In this document: positions 49,323-60,980 of the stretch, piece after piece
Numbering within the stretch: the stretch's first letter is position 1
Layout: each line of letters begins with the position of its first letter
Source: Ideonella alba
GTDB taxonomy: Bacteria > Pseudomonadota > Gammaproteobacteria > Burkholderiales > Burkholderiaceae_C
Reading direction: 5' to 3'
NCBI RefSeq assembly: GCF_018069875.1
Contig: NZ_JAGQDF010000010.1
Location: forward strand, 124,001 to 188,000
Length of the DNA: 64,000 bases
Position numbers and translations under genes: made by a program
The notes under the pieces: generated by a model
Told to the model about the DNA's origin: nothing
Databases searched by the model: none
The model's input: the letters and a program-made list of their open reading frames with translations, nothing else

Positions 49323-50324
49323 TCATCCCGCGCGGGTGGTGGGCTGGAAGCGCTGCAGGAATCGCTCGGCGATTTCCTCGGCGCTGCCCTCGATCACCTG
49401 GTTGCGGCCCAGACGCAGCGCCAATGCCGGGCTGAGGGCGACGTCACCGATGCGCACCGCGAACACCGGCTTGCCCAGGTCGTCGGCATAGCGCACCTCG
49501 CGCTGCACCCAGGGTGACGCCACGCTGGCCGGGGACAGGAACAGCAGCAGGGCCTGACAGTTCTGCACCTGCAGCGCCAGGCTGGTGTCCCAGTCGGTGG
49601 CGCCTTCCAGGCCCTTGTCGAACCACAGCGCCTGGCCGGCGGCGTCAAGCTGGTCGAGCACCGGCAGCAGCTGCGCCAGGTCGGCATGGGCGTAGCTGAC
49701 GAACACATAGGGCCTGCCCTCCGACGCGGTGCTCGGCGCGCGTCGGACCAATGCCTGGAAGCCCGGCCGGGCCAGTCCGGTGGCCAGTACACAGGCGGCG
49801 CACCAGGCCAGCGCCCAGGACAGCAGCAGCGCCAGGCGCACCAGATCGACGCTCCAGGGCTGCCAGATGCGGGTGGCCTCGTACTCGGCCGAGCGCAGCG
49901 CATCCAGATCGTCGTCCGGGCAGGTCTGCGGGTAGATCAGGCGCGCCTCTGGTGTGCAGACGAAGCCCTTGACACCGGTCTCGCCAGTGGCGGGGATGGT
50001 GAAGCCAAAGCGCGACATCAGACCCAGGAACAGGGCGGCGCAGAGCAGCAGCGCCAACAGCGCGCCGCGCTGCAGGCCCACGCTCCAGACCGATGGGCGA
50101 TGGGCCCGCCAGCGACCCAGCGCCAGCGCGCCGGCCACCGCCAGCACCGCCGTCAGCGAGCCGCTGCGCGCCGGCCACGGCGGTGCCGTGCCACCCGCCG
50201 ACAGCACCAGGGCCACTGTGGCGAGGGCCAGCAACACCCACCAGGGCGGCTCCAGGTGGCGCAGCAACAGCAGGCTGCGGGTCAGGCCCGGACGCCGGGC
50301 CGCGGGGCTTGGCGGGCGGCTCAT
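49323..50324 (-). CDS. membrane-anchored TIR-domain protein
   Basis: This 333-residue protein has four predicted transmembrane helices (about 28-44, 55-71, 84-104 and 161-184). The loop between helices 3 and 4 (about 105-160) holds two cysteines (123 and 135) and should face the periplasm. After helix 4 is a cytoplasmic TIR domain (about 205-325). It has the box-1 motif YVFVSYAHAD at 206-215, WFDKGLEGATDWD, SPASVASPWV, and Glu276 in VQREVRYA, the position of the catalytic glutamate in NAD-cleaving TIR enzymes. The start codon follows the upstream stop directly (TGAATG), indicating translational coupling. Signal and targets are unknown; an NADase role in stress or phage response is inference. 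Confidence 0.85.
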   Translation of the reverse strand: MSRPPSPAARRPGLTRSLLLLRHLEPPWWVLLALATVALVLSAGGTAPPWPARSGSLTAVLAVAGALALGRWRAHRPSVWSVGLQRGALLALLLCAALFLGLMSRFGFTIPATGETGVKGFVCTPEARLIYPQTCPDDDLDALRSAEYEATRIWQPWSVDLVRLALLLSWALAWCAACVLATGLARPGFQALVRRAPSTASEGRPYVFVSYAHADLAQLLPVLDQLDAAGQALWFDKGLEGATDWDTSLALQVQNCQALLLFLSPASVASPWVQREVRYADDLGKPVFAVRIGDVALSPALALRLGRNQVIEGSAEEIAERFLQRFQPTTRAG

Positions 50325-51152
50325 TCAGCGGCGCAGCTCAATACGGACAATGTCGTCGGCAGGCCCATCGACCACTGAGGCCGGGCGGGTGTCGAACACG
50401 CCCGAGCTGAGCTGACCATCCGGCCAGCGCACCTGGTAGGCGTACTGGCCGCTGAGGAATTCCTGGGCCTTCACCACATCCACCCAGCCGCGGCAACGCT
50501 GGCGGTCGGTGGGCGGAATGCGCTGGACCTCGCACAGCCGGTGTCTGAACAGCGTGATATAGCTGATGCGCCCTCCGGCCGGCCGCGTCCGCAACTCCAC
50601 CGGCAGCTCACCGGCACCGCAGCCGTCCTGAAGCACCACCGGCGGGCCTCGGCGCTGGCGTTGATGGCGCACCGCGGCTTGCTCGAGTTGCCCCTTGAGC
50701 GCCTGATGGCGCGCGGACAGGCGCTCGACGCTACGTTGATGCGCCGCACCGCGGGTGCTGGGTTCGGCCAGCGCCTCGATCGCGGCACTTTGCATGCCGT
50801 CGAGCAAGGGCTGCCACAGCGCGGGGGGCAGTGCCAGCGCCCGCAGCGATTGGCCCAGTTGCTCGACCTCCATCGCGACCTGGATGACCATGCTGTCCGG
50901 GTCCTTCTCGCCGACGCCCAGGTCGAGGCCCGCGTCCAGGCAGTCGAGCAAGGGAATCGTCGGTTCGCCGGGAGTCCGCATGGCAGGGCGGCTCAGGCTG
51001 GGTGCGGCGGCCACGGCGGCCTGGCGGATCTGCGCGAAGCGTGTGGCGGCGTCGGCGGGCGTCTGGGCAGGCGCTGCGCACACGGCCAGCGTCATGCACA
51101 GGGCCAGGCCGCCCCGCAGGCCAGTCGGGAGACGATGGACGCTTGTAGGCAT
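50325..51152 (-). CDS. secreted protein of unknown function, coupled to the TIR gene
   Basis: This is a 275-residue protein with a signal peptide (about residues 1-29, hydrophobic core GLALCMTLAVCAAPA). The mature part has four cysteines (71, 178, 207 and 220), allowing two disulfides. A helical middle portion (about 85-165) contains many Gln, Leu and Ala. The C-terminal part (about 185-275) looks beta-rich (RISYITLFRHRLCEV, QYAYQVRWPDGQLSSGVFD). I do not recognise a family. Its stop is immediately followed by the TIR gene start, so the two are very likely made together; it could be the periplasmic partner of the TIR protein's outer loop. Confidence 0.78.
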   Translation of the reverse strand: MPTSVHRLPTGLRGGLALCMTLAVCAAPAQTPADAATRFAQIRQAAVAAAPSLSRPAMRTPGEPTIPLLDCLDAGLDLGVGEKDPDSMVIQVAMEVEQLGQSLRALALPPALWQPLLDGMQSAAIEALAEPSTRGAAHQRSVERLSARHQALKGQLEQAAVRHQRQRRGPPVVLQDGCGAGELPVELRTRPAGGRISYITLFRHRLCEVQRIPPTDRQRCRGWVDVVKAQEFLSGQYAYQVRWPDGQLSSGVFDTRPASVVDGPADDIVRIELRR

Positions 51153-51249
51153 GGTGGCTCCGCTTGGCCGGTCGTCGCGCCGGCGTCCCGCTGTTGTAGC
51201 GCCGGCCAGCCAGCGCCGCCACCCCTTGTGCTGGGGTGGCGGGCCGCAC

Positions 51250-52641
51250 TCAGCATTCGACGATATTGACCGCCAGACCGCCGCGCGCGGTTTCCTTGTA
51301 CTTGGTCATCATGTCGGCACCGGTCTCGCGCATCGTCTTGATGACCTTGTCCAGGCTGACGAAGTGGCTGCCGTCGCCGCGCAGTGCCATGCGCGCGGCA
51401 TTGATGGCCTTGACCGAGGCGATGGCGTTGCGCTCGATGCAGGGAATCTGCACCAGGCCACCCACCGGGTCGCAGGTCAGGCCCAGGTGGTGCTCCATGC
51501 CGATCTCGGCGGCGTTCTCGGCCTGCTCGGGCGTGCCGCCCATCACCGCGCACAGCGCGCCGGCGGCCATCGAGCAGGCCACGCCCACCTCGCCCTGGCA
51601 GCCGACCTCGGCGCCGGAGATGCTGGCGTTCTCCTTGTAGAGGATGCCGATCGCGGCGGCGGTGAGCAGGAAATCGACCACGCCCGATTCGCTGGCACCG
51701 GGCACGAAGCGGGTGTAGTAATGCAGCACCGCCGGCACGATGCCGGCCGCGCCGTTGGTGGGCGCGGTGACCACGCGGCCGCCGGCGGCGTTCTCCTCGT
51801 TGACCGCCAGCGCATAGAGGTTCACCCAGTCCAGCACCTGCAACGGGTCGCGCAGCGCCTCCTCGGGTTTGGCGGTCAGCGCCTCGCGCAGCGCCTTGGC
51901 GCGGCGCTTGACCTTGAAGCCGCCGGGCAGCGTGCCCTCGGTGCGGCAACCGCGCTCCACACAGGCCTGCATCACCGCCCAGATGCGCAGCAGACCGGCA
52001 TCGATCTCGGCGTCGCTGCGCCAGTGGCGCTCGTTGCGGCGCATCAGCTGGGCGATCGACAGGCCGTGCTCGGCGCACAGCGCCAGCAACTGCTCGCCGC
52101 TGGTGAAAGGCAGCGGCAGCACCGTGGCGTCAGGGGCGATGGTCTTCTGGCGGCTGCCGTCGGCGGCCACCTCCTCGCTGACCACGAAGCCGCCGCCCAC
52201 CGAGTAGTACACGCGCTGGCACAGCTCGGCACCGCTGGCGTCGAAGGCCGTCAGGCGCATGCCGTTGGCGTGGAAGGGCAGGCTCTCGCGGCGGAAGAAG
52301 GCCAGGTCGCGCGCCTCCTCGAAGGCCACCGCATGCTCGCCTTGGAGCAGCAGGCGGCCACCGCCGCGAATCGCCGCCAGCAGCGCCGGCACCTGGTCCA
52401 CATCGACGGTGTCGGGCTCATGACCGGCCAGGCCCAGCAGCACCGCGGTATCGCTGCCGTGGCCCTTGCCGGTGGCGCCCAGCGAGCCGTACAGGCCGCA
52501 GTGCACGCGCGCGGTGCGCGCCAGCAGGCCCTCATGGGCCAGGCGCAGCGTGAACAGACGCGCGGCGCGCATCGGCCCCACGGTGTGCGAGCTGCTCGGC
52601 CCGATGCCGATCTTGAAGAGGTCGAAGACCGAGACAGCCAT
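51250..52641 (-). CDS. sdaA: L-serine ammonia-lyase (serine deaminase), iron-sulfur type
   Basis: This enzyme converts L-serine to pyruvate and ammonia with an oxygen-labile 4Fe-4S cluster. It has 463 residues in a single chain, the beta part first ([24 protein letters not shown]) and the alpha part second ([17 protein letters not shown], then [25 protein letters not shown]). The cysteines in the second part and near the C-terminus (NIVEC) are the cluster ligands. It starts 10 bases after gcvP and is the last gene under the glycine riboswitch. This ties serine removal to glycine excess. Confidence 0.94.
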   Translation of the reverse strand: MAVSVFDLFKIGIGPSSSHTVGPMRAARLFTLRLAHEGLLARTARVHCGLYGSLGATGKGHGSDTAVLLGLAGHEPDTVDVDQVPALLAAIRGGGRLLLQGEHAVAFEEARDLAFFRRESLPFHANGMRLTAFDASGAELCQRVYYSVGGGFVVSEEVAADGSRQKTIAPDATVLPLPFTSGEQLLALCAEHGLSIAQLMRRNERHWRSDAEIDAGLLRIWAVMQACVERGCRTEGTLPGGFKVKRRAKALREALTAKPEEALRDPLQVLDWVNLYALAVNEENAAGGRVVTAPTNGAAGIVPAVLHYYTRFVPGASESGVVDFLLTAAAIGILYKENASISGAEVGCQGEVGVACSMAAGALCAVMGGTPEQAENAAEIGMEHHLGLTCDPVGGLVQIPCIERNAIASVKAINAARMALRGDGSHFVSLDKVIKTMRETGADMMTKYKETARGGLAVNIVEC

Positions 52642-52651
52642 GGCTCAGTGC

Positions 52652-55546
<2,895 letters not shown>

Positions 55547-55590
55547 GGGCGGCAGGCGGGGGTCAGGGTCAGGCGCCGGGGCGCCGGAAA

Positions 55591-55965
55591 TCAGAGGGTC
55601 TTGAGCAGCGCGTCGTAGGCCGGCGGGTCCATCAGCTCGTCGAACTGGGCCATGTCGGTGACCTTGACGGTGAAGAACCAGCCCTTGCCCAGCGGGTCGG
55701 AGTTGGCCAGCGAGGGGTCGTTGCGCAGCTCTTCGTTGACCTCGACGATCTCGCCGGTGACCGGCATGTAAATGTCGGCAGCGGCCTTGACCGACTCGAC
55801 CACGCCGGCCACGTCGCCCTTGGCGTAGGTCTTGCCCACCTCGGGCAGGTCGACGAAGACCACGTCGCCCAGCGCGTCCTGCGCATGCAGCGTGATGCCG
55901 ACGACGGCGGCCTCATGGTCCTCGATGTTGATCCACTCGTGGTCGGCGGTGAACTTGGTCGTCAT
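55591..55965 (-). CDS. gcvH: glycine cleavage system H protein
   Basis: This is the lipoyl-carrier protein of the glycine cleavage system. It has 124 residues. The lipoylation lysine is in the [17 protein letters not shown] segment near residue 62. The N-terminus is [21 protein letters not shown]. An aggag ribosome site lies before ATG 55965. It sits between gcvT and gcvP. Confidence 0.97.
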   Translation of the reverse strand: MTTKFTADHEWINIEDHEAAVVGITLHAQDALGDVVFVDLPEVGKTYAKGDVAGVVESVKAAADIYMPVTGEIVEVNEELRNDPSLANSDPLGKGWFFTVKVTDMAQFDELMDPPAYDALLKTL

Positions 55966-55994
55966 GGGTTGGCTCCTGTGGGGGGATGGGGAGG

Positions 55995-57140
55995 TCAGCC
56001 GCGGTAGTAGCGGTTCGGGGTGAAGGGCATGGCGGTCACGGTCATCGGCAGGCGCTTGCCGCGCACCTCGGCGAACACCTGGGTGCCGACGGCCGCGTAG
56101 GCCGGCGGCACATAGGCCATGGCCACCGGCTGGCCGACGGTGGGGCCCAGCGTGCCGCTGGTGACAGTGCCCAGGGCCGTGCCGTCGGCGGCGAAGAGGG
56201 CGGTGCCTTCGCGCACCGGGGCGCGTTCCTGGCCGAGCAGACCGACGCGCTTGCGGGCGGCGCCGGTGGCCAGCTGGGCGTCGATCACCGCGGCACCGGG
56301 GTAGCCGCCGGCGCGCGCGCCACCAGCGCGGCGAACCTTCTGGATGGCCCAGGTCAGCGCGGCCTCGACCGGCGTGGTGGCGGTGTCGATGTCATGGCCG
56401 TACAGGCACAGGCCGGCTTCCAGGCGCAGCGTGTCGCGCGCGCCCAGGCCAGCGGGCTGCACCTCGGGCTGTGCCAGCAGTGCGCGGGCCAGGGCCACGG
56501 CCTGGTCCTGGTGCACCGAGATCTCGAAGCCGTCCTCACCGGTGTAGCCCGAGCGGGTGACGAAGCAATCCAGGCCATCCAGCGCGAAGCGGCCACCCGT
56601 CATGAAGGTGAGGCTGGCGACATCCGGGTTCAGCCGGGCCAGCGCGGCCACCGCCTGCGGGCCTTGCAGCGCCAGCAGCGCGCGCTCGGGCATCGGGATG
56701 ACCTGGCAGCGCTGGCCGATGCCGGCCTGCAGGTGGGCGATGTCCTGGGCCTTGCAGCCGGCGTTGACCACCACGAACAGGTCGCCGAAGGCCGCGCGCG
56801 CGTCCAGCGCAGGGCGGGTGACCATCAGGTCGTCGAGCAGGCCGCCCTGCTCGTTGGTGAACAGCGCGTAGCGCTGCTTGCCCACTGGCAGGTCGACGAT
56901 GTCCACCGGCACCAGGGTTTCCAGCGCAGCGGCGGCATCGGCGCCGACCAGACGCAGCTGGCCCATGTGCGAGACATCGAACAGCGCCGCCGCCGTGCGG
57001 CAGTGGCGGTGCTCGGCCATCAGCCCGGCGGGGTACTGCACCGGCATGCTGTAGCCCGCGAAGGGCACCATCCGAGCGCCCAGTTCCAGGTGCAGGTCGT
57101 TGAGGGGGGTGGTCAGCAAAGGGGTGTCAGGCGTGCTCAT
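55995..57140 (-). CDS. gcvT: aminomethyltransferase, glycine cleavage system T protein
   Basis: GcvT releases ammonia from the aminomethyl-lipoyl arm and passes the C1 unit to tetrahydrofolate. It has 381 residues from ATG 57140; the frame also opens at a TTG at 57155, which would add five residues. Signatures are LFDVSHMGQLRLVG near residue 55, the folate-binding Asp region, CFVTRSGYTGEDGFEISV and the C-terminal barrel (RVGLLGQERAPVREGTALF). It is the first gene after the riboswitch. Confidence 0.96.
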   Translation of the reverse strand: MSTPDTPLLTTPLNDLHLELGARMVPFAGYSMPVQYPAGLMAEHRHCRTAAALFDVSHMGQLRLVGADAAAALETLVPVDIVDLPVGKQRYALFTNEQGGLLDDLMVTRPALDARAAFGDLFVVVNAGCKAQDIAHLQAGIGQRCQVIPMPERALLALQGPQAVAALARLNPDVASLTFMTGGRFALDGLDCFVTRSGYTGEDGFEISVHQDQAVALARALLAQPEVQPAGLGARDTLRLEAGLCLYGHDIDTATTPVEAALTWAIQKVRRAGGARAGGYPGAAVIDAQLATGAARKRVGLLGQERAPVREGTALFAADGTALGTVTSGTLGPTVGQPVAMAYVPPAYAAVGTQVFAEVRGKRLPMTVTAMPFTPNRYYRG

Positions 57141-57195
57141 CAGGGCGGTGTCCAAGGGGCAGTTCGGGAAGGTCTGGCCGTTCGAAATGCCCCCG

Positions 57196-57390
57196 CTGTC
57201 CGCTTTACCTGAGAGATTGACCCCGCCGCGTCAGACGGCCGGGCTTGCCCCTTCGGTGGACGGACTCCAGGGTCCGCCTCTCTCCAGTGAGGAACGCATG
57301 GCCGGGGCCACGCGCCTTGCCAGTCCTTTTGCCTGAGCGTTCGGGTGGGCCCTGCGCCTTCGGCGGCCCCGGGTGGGGCTCTCTCCTGAC
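57196..57390 (-). promoter_or_regulatory. tandem glycine riboswitch upstream of gcvT
   Basis: Two glycine-aptamer-like units lie in tandem in the gcvT leader. Aptamer 1 (57390-57319) shows AGGAGAGAG, GCCGAAGGCGCA and CGCTCAGGCAAAAGGAC. Aptamer 2 (57287-57196) shows TGGAGAGAG, CACCGAAGGGGCAAG and CTCTCAGGTAAAGCGGAC. Conserved loop sequences and spacing match the known class, whose tandem form usually switches on gcv genes when glycine is plentiful. It starts about 250 bases before the gcvT start and ends about 55 bases before it. A possible -10 box TACACT lies at 57404-57399, just ahead of aptamer 1. Confidence 0.95.
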
Positions 57391-57459
57391 AAGCGGGCAG
57401 TGTAGCAGTGCGCGGCCGCTGAGGCATCATGTGCGAACCCCAATTGCCCACCCGCCGTC

Positions 57460-58251
57460 ATGACCGAGGCCGATGCTTTCCACCGCCTGCTGCAGGCCCA
57501 CCGCTCGATCCGGTGTTTTCGCAGTGACCCGGTGGACGATGCTCTGGTGGACGCGTGCCTGGTGGACGCGCTGCAGGGCAGTTCGTCCAGCGGCAACCTG
57601 AACATGGTGTCGGTGGTCAAGACCCGCGACCAGGCCTCGCGCCGCCAGTTGCATGCGCTGCACGGCGAGCAGGACATGATCCTGCAGGCGCCGCTGCTGC
57701 TGACTGTCTGCGCCGACACCCACCGCACCCGTGCCTGGCTCGCCGAGCGTGGCGCCCGCTTAGGTTTCTCCGACCTGGTCAGCTGGCATGTGGCCAGCTT
57801 CGACGCGATGATCATCGCCCAGACCGCCGCACTGGCACTGGAAAGCCATGGCCTGGGCATCTGCTACATGGGCACCACGCTGTTCTCGATGGCGGCCATT
57901 GCCGAGCTGCTGGGCTGCCCCGACCATGTGCTGCCGGTGACCACGCTGGTGGTGGGCTGGCCCGACGAGGCGCCGGCCCAGCGTGACCGCCTGCCAGCGA
58001 GCGCCTGGATCCATGACGAGCGCTACCAGCGCCCCGACGCCGCCAGCATCGAACGCGATTTCCGCGAGCGCGAGGAGCGAGGCAAGGCGCGCTACCTGGC
58101 GGTGCCGCACATGGCCGAGCGCTGGCGCGAACTGGGCATCGAGTCGCTGGCCCATTACTACACCAGTCCGATCAAGTACGACCCGGACGTCTTTGCCGAG
58201 TTCAGCGCCGAGATGGAGCAGGCCTTGCGCCGCAACGGCTTCCTGGCCTGA
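57460..58251 (+). CDS. nitroreductase-family FMN oxidoreductase
   Basis: This 263-residue flavoprotein reduces nitro groups, quinones or flavins with NAD(P)H. FMN-binding features are the N-terminal HRSIRCFRSDPV, the SSSSGNLNMVSVV segment near residue 40, and ALESHGLGICYMG near residue 126. The C-terminal part (EREERGKARYLAVPH) is like NfsA-type or related oxygen-insensitive enzymes. The true substrate is unknown. It starts divergently from the gcv riboswitch, 70 bases from its 5' end. Confidence 0.87.
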   Translation: MTEADAFHRLLQAHRSIRCFRSDPVDDALVDACLVDALQGSSSSGNLNMVSVVKTRDQASRRQLHALHGEQDMILQAPLLLTVCADTHRTRAWLAERGARLGFSDLVSWHVASFDAMIIAQTAALALESHGLGICYMGTTLFSMAAIAELLGCPDHVLPVTTLVVGWPDEAPAQRDRLPASAWIHDERYQRPDAASIERDFREREERGKARYLAVPHMAERWRELGIESLAHYYTSPIKYDPDVFAEFSAEMEQALRRNGFLA

Positions 58252-58303
58252 TCGCCACCGCCGGCAGCGCTACAGTCTGCACACACCGCCCGGGAGCTTC
58301 CAC

Positions 58304-59953
58304 ATGACGTCGATCTACGACCTGCACCTTGACCGCAACCCCGCCAACCACGTGCCGCTGTCGCCGGTCAGCTTCGTGGAGCGCAGCGCCGAGGTGTTTG
58401 CCGACCTGCCGGCGGTGATCCACGGCGCGCGCCGCTACACCTGGGCCCAGGTGCGCGAGCGCAGCGCCCGGCTGGCCGCCGCCTTGCGTGCACTGGGCGT
58501 GGGGCGCGGCAGCACCGTCACGGTGATGCTGCCCAACACCCCCGAGATGGTCGAGGCCCACTACGCGGTGCCCGCGCTGAACGCGGTGCTCAACACCCTG
58601 AACACGCGGCTGGATGCGTCGCTGCTGGCCTGGCAGATGAACCACTGTGAAGCGCAGGTGGTGATCACCGACACCGAGTTCGGCCCGGTGATGTATGAAG
58701 CCCTGCGCCTGCTGCGCGAGAAGCATGGCCGCGACCCGGTGGTGATCGACGTGGCCGACAGCGAGCACACCGGCCGTGCCGAACGCGTGGGCAGCCACGA
58801 ATACGAGGCCCTGCTGGCTGCGCACGCGCCGCTGGCCCGGCTGGACGGTCCGGCCGACGAGTGGGACGCGATCGCGGTGAGTTACACCAGCGGCACCACC
58901 GGCGACCCCAAGGGCGTGGTCACCCACCACCGCGGCGCCTACCTCAACGCGGTGTGCAACGCGGCCACCTGGACCATGCCGCACTTCCCGGTCTACCTGT
59001 GGACCTTGCCGATGTTCCACTGCAACGGCTGGTGCTTTCCCTGGACCGTGGCGATGCTGGGCGGCACCCATGTGTGTCTGCGCCGGGTGGATGCGGCGAA
59101 CATCCTGGCGGCGATGCGCGAACACCGTGTGGACCACTACTGCGCCGCCCCCATCGTGCACAACCTGCTGATCAGCGCCGACCCGGCACTGCGTGACGGC
59201 ATCACCCAGCGCGTGCGCGGCATGGTGGCCGGCGCGGCGCCGCCGGCGGCGATGATCGAGGGCATGGCCAGGCTGGGCTTTGACATCACCCATGTCTATG
59301 GCCTGACCGAGGTCTACGGCCCGGCCTCGGTGGCGGTCAAGCGCCCCCACTGGGCCGGCGAAAGCCTGTCCGAGCAGACCCGCCTGAACGGCCGCCAGGG
59401 TGTGCGCTACGCCTTGCAGGAGGGCATGACGGTGATGGACCCCGAGACCATGACCGAGGTCCCGGCCGACGGCCAGACCATGGGCGAGATCATGTTCCGC
59501 GGCAACATCGCGATGAAGGGCTACCTGAAGAACCCGTCGGCCACCGACAAGGCCTTCGAGGGGGGCTGGTTCCACACCGGCGACCTGGCCGTGCTGGAGC
59601 CCGACCGCTACGTCAAGATCAAGGACCGCAGCAAGGACATCATCATCTCGGGTGGCGAGAACATCAGCTCGATCGAGGTGGAGGACGCGCTGTACCGCCA
59701 CCCGGCGGTGGCCGCCTGCGCGGTGGTGGCCAAGCCGGACCCGAAGTGGGGTGAGACGCCGGTGGCCTTTGTCGAGCTGGCTGCCGGTGCGCAGGTCAGC
59801 GCCGAGGACCTGGTGGCGCATTGCAAGGGCCTGCTGGCCGGCTACAAGGTGCCGCGCGAGATCCGTTTCGAGCCCATCCCCAAGACCAGCACCGGCAAGA
59901 TCCAGAAGTTCATGCTGCGCGACCGCGCGAAGTCGGCGCAGGCCTTCGAATGA
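58304..59953 (+). CDS. acyl-CoA synthetase (AMP-forming)
   Basis: This 549-residue member of the adenylate-forming superfamily activates a carboxylic acid to its CoA thioester. The ATP-binding P-loop YTSGTTGDPKGVV is near residue 194. Other segments are YGLTEVYGPAS near residue 331, GWFHTGDLAV near residue 424, the hinge Asp and IKDRSKDIIISGGENISSIEVE, and the catalytic Lys in PKTSTGKIQKFMLR near the C-terminus. The order of motifs and size suggest medium- or short-chain fatty acids; the substrate is not fixed. It is followed by an enoyl-CoA hydratase gene, which suggests a role in fatty or branched acid use. Confidence 0.9.
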   Translation: MTSIYDLHLDRNPANHVPLSPVSFVERSAEVFADLPAVIHGARRYTWAQVRERSARLAAALRALGVGRGSTVTVMLPNTPEMVEAHYAVPALNAVLNTLNTRLDASLLAWQMNHCEAQVVITDTEFGPVMYEALRLLREKHGRDPVVIDVADSEHTGRAERVGSHEYEALLAAHAPLARLDGPADEWDAIAVSYTSGTTGDPKGVVTHHRGAYLNAVCNAATWTMPHFPVYLWTLPMFHCNGWCFPWTVAMLGGTHVCLRRVDAANILAAMREHRVDHYCAAPIVHNLLISADPALRDGITQRVRGMVAGAAPPAAMIEGMARLGFDITHVYGLTEVYGPASVAVKRPHWAGESLSEQTRLNGRQGVRYALQEGMTVMDPETMTEVPADGQTMGEIMFRGNIAMKGYLKNPSATDKAFEGGWFHTGDLAVLEPDRYVKIKDRSKDIIISGGENISSIEVEDALYRHPAVAACAVVAKPDPKWGETPVAFVELAAGAQVSAEDLVAHCKGLLAGYKVPREIRFEPIPKTSTGKIQKFMLRDRAKSAQAFE

Positions 59954-59973
59954 CCACCCCAGGAGACACCCCC

Positions 59974-60759
59974 ATGCTGACCACCGAAGACCCGCTGCTG
60001 CTGCGCAACCAGGATGCGCGCGGTGTGCTGACGCTGACGCTGAACCGCCCGCAGGCCTTCAACTCGCTGTCCGAGGCCATGCTGGCCGCGCTGCAGACCG
60101 AGCTGGACGCGATCGCCCGCGACGACAGCGTGCGCGTGGTGGTGCTGGCCGCGGCCGGCAAGGCCTTCTGCGCCGGCCACGACCTGAAGGAGATGCGCGC
60201 CGACCCGTCGGAGGCCTACTACCGCCGCCTGTTCGCCCAGTGCGCCAAGGTGATGATGGCGATCCAGAAGCTGCCGGTGCCGGTGGTGGCCAAGGTGCAG
60301 GGCATTGCCACCGCGGCCGGCTGCCAGCTGGTGGCGATGTGCGACCTGGCGGTGGCCGCCAGCAGCGCCCGCTTTGCGGTCAGCGGCGTCAACCTGGGTC
60401 TGTTCTGCTCCACGCCGGCGGTGGCGCTGAGCCGCAACCTGGGCCGCAAGGCGGCCTACGAGATGCTGGTGACCGGCGAGTTCATCTCGGCCGACGAGGC
60501 GCGCGCCAAGGGCCTGGTCAACCGCGTTGCCGCGCCCGAGGCGCTGGACGAGGCGGTGGAGGCACTGGTGGCCAGCATCGTGGCCAAGCCGCGGGTCGCG
60601 GTGGCGATGGGCAAGCAGCTGTTCTATCGCCAGCTGGAATCCGGCATCGAGGCGGCCTATGTCGACGCCGGCCAGACCATGGCCTGCAACATGATGGACG
60701 ATTCGGCGCTGGAAGGCGTGCAGGCCTTCATCGACAAGCGCGCACCCAGCTGGAAATGA
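59974..60759 (+). CDS. enoyl-CoA hydratase/isomerase family protein
   Basis: This 261-residue crotonase-fold enzyme has the family motif LTLNRPQAFNSLSEAM near residue 20, the oxyanion-hole segments AGKAFCAGHDLKEM near residue 62 and KVQGIATAAGCQLVAMCDLAVAA near residue 105, and CSTPAVALSRNLG. The usual hydratase glutamate pair is not clearly visible in this region, so the exact reaction (hydratase, isomerase or other) is open. ATG 59974 is used because aggag lies eight bases upstream; an ATG at 59950 overlapping the previous stop would add eight residues. Confidence 0.87.
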   Translation: MLTTEDPLLLRNQDARGVLTLTLNRPQAFNSLSEAMLAALQTELDAIARDDSVRVVVLAAAGKAFCAGHDLKEMRADPSEAYYRRLFAQCAKVMMAIQKLPVPVVAKVQGIATAAGCQLVAMCDLAVAASSARFAVSGVNLGLFCSTPAVALSRNLGRKAAYEMLVTGEFISADEARAKGLVNRVAAPEALDEAVEALVASIVAKPRVAVAMGKQLFYRQLESGIEAAYVDAGQTMACNMMDDSALEGVQAFIDKRAPSWK

Positions 60760-60785
60760 GCCTGGGAACGTGCCTGGAAATGAAT

Positions 60786-60818
60786 CAGCCGCCGGCGCCC
60801 AGGGGCGCACGGCGGCTG
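60786..60818 (-). terminator. probable terminator of the SRP RNA gene
   Basis: CAGCCGCC and GGCGGCTG form an 8-base-pair outer stem around an inner GGCGCCC/GGGCGC region, 10 bases past the SRP RNA 3' end on the minus strand. The stretch after the stem (ATTCATTTCC) has only a loose T tract. The same hairpin may also serve the convergent hydratase gene. Confidence 0.5.
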
Positions 60819-60828
60819 ACGGGAAGAG

Positions 60829-60929
60829 GGTGACGAGCCTGAACCCCGGCACTGGTCACAACGGTTAGGGCTGCTTGGTTCCCCACCTGACCCGGTTGGC
60901 CGCGCTTCCATGCGAGGAGGCCCGTCACC
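60829..60929 (-). ncRNA. ffs: small signal recognition particle RNA (4.5S)
   Basis: This is the 4.5S RNA that pairs with Ffh protein to target membrane proteins. The conserved tip is present: GGGTCAGGTGGGGAACCAAGCAGCCC, containing the GGUCAGG, GGAA and AGCAGCC elements of the SRP hairpin. Its ends (GGTGACGGGCCT and AGGCTCGTCACC) pair over twelve positions, which sets the boundaries and gives about 101 nucleotides. A TACAAT -10 box is correctly placed upstream. Confidence 0.92.
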
Positions 60930-60933
60930 GCCC

Positions 60934-60939
60934 ATTGTA
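60934..60939 (-). promoter_or_regulatory. -10 box of ffs
   Basis: TACAAT on the minus strand ends four bases before the predicted 5' end of the SRP RNA (60929). No strong -35 box is visible 17 bases upstream. The position relative to a structured RNA end makes this box plausible. Confidence 0.6.
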
Positions 60940-60980
60940 GGCGAGATGAACCGTCTGCGCCGGCCACTACACTCTCAGGC

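Noticed and set aside
49323-51152. A classical multi-gene anti-phage defence island around the TIR gene
   Set aside because: Its neighbours are an efflux pump and housekeeping metabolism, with no nuclease, methylase or toxin genes; a defence role can only be suggested for the TIR pair itself.
58304-60759. A benzoate or aromatic-acid catabolic cluster
   Set aside because: Only a generic acyl-CoA synthetase and a crotonase-fold gene are present; no ring-cleavage or dioxygenase gene accompanies them, so a specific aromatic pathway is not supported.
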